Positions 61,682 to 64,000 of a stretch of 64,000 nt of DNA are shown one piece after another; the stretch's first letter is position 1; every line of letters begins with the position of its first letter. Below the pieces are notes generated by a model. It saw only the letters and a list, made by a program, of their open reading frames with translations, ran no database searches and was not told where the DNA came from. Both the position numbers and the translations under genes were made by a program. The stretch is taken from positions 2,356,001-2,420,000 of the forward strand of contig OY969087.1 in NCBI GenBank assembly GCA_963697525.1, in the 5' to 3' direction. The stretch is from Bradymonas sp963697525. GTDB lineage: Bacteria; Myxococcota_A; Bradymonadia; Bradymonadales; Bradymonadaceae.

Positions 61682-62692
61682 CTACTTTTCGCTGATCCAG
61701 TAGCGCTGGAAGGCCGGGCCGCGCGGGCCGGAGAACAGCGCGCCCACCTCGCCCCAACGCCCGGCGTAGCGCAGCCAGTTGATACCCGAGCGGGGGCCAC
61801 TCTCGTCGGCGACGATCTTGAACTTCTTCCAGGTCTGCCAGACCGCGCCGCCGTCGGCGGTGTGGTCGGCGGGGAGCATCCCGCGGGCGTGGACGCCCGG
61901 TCGGGCATAGGAGGCGTGTCCCCAGCGGCCGCTGTAGACCACCGGGTGTGTCTTGTGCTGGAAGCGAATCTGCGACGGGCGCAGCCAGCGGCCCTCGCTG
62001 TCGTGCGCGGCGTAAAAGATCTTTTTGATGTGACGCAGGCTCTGGTCGACGCGCACCGTGACGTGTTCCCAATCGCCCTCGTGAGCGCCGCCCACCGGCC
62101 CCCCGATGAGCGGGCCGCTGTACGGATAGAAGAACCAGTACTGGATGTCGTAGCCCTTGGCGTGGTGGGCGGGCTTGCGCACGTGGACGTAGACCACGGC
62201 AGTATTGAGCTTTCCGTGGCGCGTGGCCACTTCATGGCCGTCATTGGCGATCTGCAGGAAGTAATTGCTCGGCTTGCGATGCCCCGCCCGGTAGTCCTTG
62301 ACGTCGAGGGTAGGCAGTTGCGTGGCGTGGAGCTCGCCGGCGGCCACGGTGGGATGGTCGCTGCCCCCGGCGATCGCGCGGCGCATCTGGGTGCGCTCGA
62401 GATACCAGGTGACCGACGACGGAAAATAGCGCTCCTCCGGGTGCAGGCGCACCTCGGGGGCAAAGCGCTCGACCGTTTGAGCGATGGTCGGCCGCTCCGA
62501 GGGGGGCGGCGTAAACCCGGCCGTATTCGGCGACATCGGCTGGATGAGTCCGATCGCCACGGCCGACAGAAAGACGCCGTAGAAAATGTCCACGCAGCTC
62601 GACGGCACCGCCTTTCCGACGGGCAGCCATTGGCTGATGAACGAGACGACGAGATGGTCGAGGGCTCGAAAGAGCGTGTGGAGGCTAGACAT
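61682..62692 (-). CDS. Vps62-like (DUF946) protein with N-terminal hydrophobic anchor
   Basis: A 336-residue protein. A hydrophobic stretch near residues 35-55 (IFYGVFLSAVAIGLIQPM) anchors or exports it. The main domain has EVRLHPEERYFPSSVTWYLE, then IQYWFFYPYSGP, GGAHEGDWEHVTVRV, KKIFYAAHDSEGRWL and HPVVYSGRWGHASYARPG. This set is the signature of the Vps62/DUF946 family known from plants and fungi and found in some bacteria; function is unknown. It converges with the outer-membrane protein gene. Confidence 0.8.
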   Translation of the reverse strand: MSSLHTLFRALDHLVVSFISQWLPVGKAVPSSCVDIFYGVFLSAVAIGLIQPMSPNTAGFTPPPSERPTIAQTVERFAPEVRLHPEERYFPSSVTWYLERTQMRRAIAGGSDHPTVAAGELHATQLPTLDVKDYRAGHRKPSNYFLQIANDGHEVATRHGKLNTAVVYVHVRKPAHHAKGYDIQYWFFYPYSGPLIGGPVGGAHEGDWEHVTVRVDQSLRHIKKIFYAAHDSEGRWLRPSQIRFQHKTHPVVYSGRWGHASYARPGVHARGMLPADHTADGGAVWQTWKKFKIVADESGPRSGINWLRYAGRWGEVGALFSGPRGPAFQRYWISEK

Positions 62693-62964
62693 GAACTGCT
62701 ACTGCGTCCGAATACAAACCGGGAAAGCGCCGGCGTCGACGACGCCTGGGCTTCCACCCGTACAACTTACGGAACCGAACTTCCTACGGAGAGATACCGC
62801 TTGCCTTTAGGCTAGCGAATACTCGATGGCGTGTCCATAAGTCTCTGGGATAATTGTGGAATCGCGAGTCGCGATTGCCGGGTCCGTGTATTGGTACAAG
62901 TCCGGACGCAGTTTTGTTCCCACTGAAATTTTTCAGTGTAGGTGCAGCAGACGCCGGTGCTCGA
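62693..62964. promoter_or_regulatory. Upstream region of the Vps62-like gene with two palindromes
   Basis: ATCGCGA-G-TCGCGAT at 62861-62875 is a perfect palindrome and CACTGAAA-TT-TTTCAGTG at 62921-62938 is a second perfect inverted repeat. They lie about 170-245 bases upstream of the Vps62-like start. No gene is seen in the 272 bases. Confidence 0.45.
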
Positions 62965-63510
62965 TCATGGGGTAGGTTGCGCCGAAAAGCGGAATTGGAA
63001 GGGGGCTCGGTCGAAAATCTGGCCGTGGGCGGCCCCCTGGATCGCCTCGTGGGCGTATGTGCCCTCGAGGTGAATGGCGCTCGAACCGTGGGTGCCCCCG
63101 GCCTTGAAGCTACCGTCGCGCTGGGCGCGCCCGCGAAGCGGCAACACGAAGCTCTTGCCGTCGACGCTTCCCTGGACGTTTCCGTGGATGCCCAGATCTT
63201 CGCGAATGACGATCTCCATCTGGAGCGTGTCGAACCCGTCGGGGCTCATCGGGCCGGTCTTGTACATCCCGGGCACGGGCATGTCGGCCTGCCCGGGCGC
63301 GTGAAGTTGTTGGTTGGATTGCTCGCCGTTTTCGGCGGGAGCGGGCGTCGGCGTCTCCGATTCCGCGGGCTCGTTGACCTCCTGGGCGGGGCGCTCGCTT
63401 CCCACCTGCTCGGCCTCGCCTGCTGGCGTGTTTTTGGCCGGCGAGCGCGTCGCACAGCCAGTCATGGCCAGGGCGACCAGTAGTATCGTCAATTCCGCAA
63501 CACGCATCAT
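62965..63510 (-). CDS. Small lipoprotein, unknown function
   Basis: ATG 63510 (GGAG three bases upstream; a second ATG at 63507) gives 181 residues. The signal ends LLVALAMTGC. A Pro/Glu/Ala/Thr-rich linker spans about residues 25-75, then a strand-rich domain: GFDTLQMEIVIREDLGIHGNVQGSVDGKSFVLPLRGRAQRDGSF followed by EGTYAHEAIQGAAHGQIF. This could be a small jelly-roll or lipocalin-like fold. No family is recognised. It follows the PEBP gene on the minus strand through the 8-base repeat tract. Confidence 0.65.
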   Translation of the reverse strand: MMRVAELTILLVALAMTGCATRSPAKNTPAGEAEQVGSERPAQEVNEPAESETPTPAPAENGEQSNQQLHAPGQADMPVPGMYKTGPMSPDGFDTLQMEIVIREDLGIHGNVQGSVDGKSFVLPLRGRAQRDGSFKAGGTHGSSAIHLEGTYAHEAIQGAAHGQIFDRAPFQFRFSAQPTP

Positions 63511-63526
63511 TAGCTCCACCCTCAAT

Positions 63527-63610
63527 CACCCAATCACCCAATCACTCGATCACTCGATCACCCAATCACTCGATCACTCGATCACTGCAGTTACGCAGTT
63601 CACTCGATCA
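63527..63610. repeat. ATCACTCG/ATCACCCA 8-base repeat tract
   Basis: Ten or so 8-base units, ATCACTCG or ATCACCCA, run from 63527 to 63592, followed by CTGCAGTTACGCAGTTCACTCGATCA. The unit matches the repeat at 51265-51390. On the minus strand the PEBP stop codon (63608-63610) starts the tract, so TGATCGAG-type units follow directly. An 8-base period moves TGA through all frames. Confidence 0.85.
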
Positions 63611-64000
63611 CTTCCGCCCAAACGTGCCCACCAACACCGCTTCTGCAGCCACATGGGGTCGGGCCATGCGCTCCAACTCGCGAACCGTCGGCGTGCGGTC
63701 GAACTCCAGGTTGGCGATCTTGAGGGCGAGGACCCGAAATCGATAGCGGTGGGGGTCGTCGCCGTGGGGCGGGCAGGGCCCGCTGTAGCCGATATTGTTG
63801 AAGTCGTTTTCGGCCTGCTTCATCCCCTCGTCCTCGGTGCGCGGGGGGACGTTTTCGAGCAGGCTGGTCTCATCGACGGGGATGTCATAGACGCCCCAGT
63901 GGTGGAAGGTGCCCCGAGGGGCGTCCGGATCTTCACAGATGACCACGTAGCTTCGTGTCCCTTCCGGTCCGTTGGACCAGAATAGCGGTGGCGAGACGTC
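63608..64000 (-). CDS. PEBP (YbhB/YbcL, Raf kinase inhibitor-like) protein, 5' end cut by window edge
   Basis: The frame is open to the last base, so the N terminus lies beyond the window. The 130 visible residues contain DVSPPLFWS, then YVVICEDPDAPRGTFHHWGVYDIP (the DPDAP...HW phosphate-binding core) and GYSGPCPPHGDDPHRYRFRVLAL, the signatures of the phosphatidylethanolamine-binding protein family (YbhB/YbcL type). The function of bacterial members is unclear. The stop lies in the 8-base repeat tract. Confidence 0.93.
   Translation of the reverse strand, partial: DVSPPLFWSNGPEGTRSYVVICEDPDAPRGTFHHWGVYDIPVDETSLLENVPPRTEDEGMKQAENDFNNIGYSGPCPPHGDDPHRYRFRVLALKIANLEFDRTPTVRELERMARPHVAAEAVLVGTFGRK

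Overview
The window is 64 kb of dense, high-G+C bacterial chromosome with about 55 genes on both strands. I see no tRNA, rRNA, CRISPR array, transposase or prophage gene. Gene content points to Myxococcota, most likely a Bradymonadales-type lineage: eukaryote-like Ser/Thr kinases, ECF sigma factors, many lipoproteins with Asp/Ala/Pro-rich linkers, a giant thrombospondin type 3 repeat protein with a MYXO-CTERM-like tail, and a Sel1 protein. This taxonomic call is inference; no marker gene is present.

1-13 kb: a YaiO-like barrel (cut by the left edge) and a triplicated beta-helix lipoprotein, a DoxX protein, a ferritin-like protein, a CASTOR/POLLUX-type channel, then an SDR, a 3-beta-HSD-like reductase and a tocopherol-cyclase-like protein that may form a lipid-tailoring group sharing an operator-like dyad. 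A DUF971 protein, a long imperfect palindrome and a frameshifted zinc-ribbon/atypical-kinase gene follow. 13-27 kb: envelope and secreted proteins (DUF2892, a 606-residue lipoprotein, a MauG-type dihaem peroxidase lipoprotein, Sel1 and metallophosphoesterase genes that overlap, DUF2270, dienelactone hydrolase) and the TSP3/OmpA fusion gene, which carries a frameshift.

27-42 kb: ArsC, a secreted lipin-like HAD phosphatase, a RapA-family protein whose ATPase motifs are all degenerate, Hsp33, an XRE regulator, a frameshifted YheT-like hydrolase, a polytopic membrane protein, then an iron-sulfur themed run (HemN, SufR-like regulator, ferredoxin), a SMI1/KNR4 protein, a pyruvate-oxidase-like ThDP enzyme and an enolase-superfamily enzyme. 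42-52 kb: a leucine-rich-repeat-like lipoprotein with perfect peptide repeats, DUF1206, a glutamine amidotransferase, a secreted protein, a 1256-residue metzincin lipoprotein, a cyclic-nucleotide-binding protein and a sterol-desaturase-family protein. 52-64 kb: a soluble four-PAS histidine kinase, a lipoprotein, a TVP38/VTT membrane protein, two divergent ECF sigma genes (one with an overlapping zinc-finger anti-sigma gene), a Ser/Thr kinase with a frameshift before its membrane segment, an outer-membrane protein, a Vps62-like protein, a lipoprotein and a PEBP protein cut by the right edge.

Four genes carry single-base frameshifts, three of them at G/C runs. That looks more like residual sequencing indels than true gene decay, but the sequence alone cannot decide. 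The most unusual intact items are the ATPase-dead RapA-like protein, the TSP3-tail-OmpA fusion, and a dispersed 8-base repeat (TGATCGAG) that provides stop codons in all three frames at two distant gene ends.
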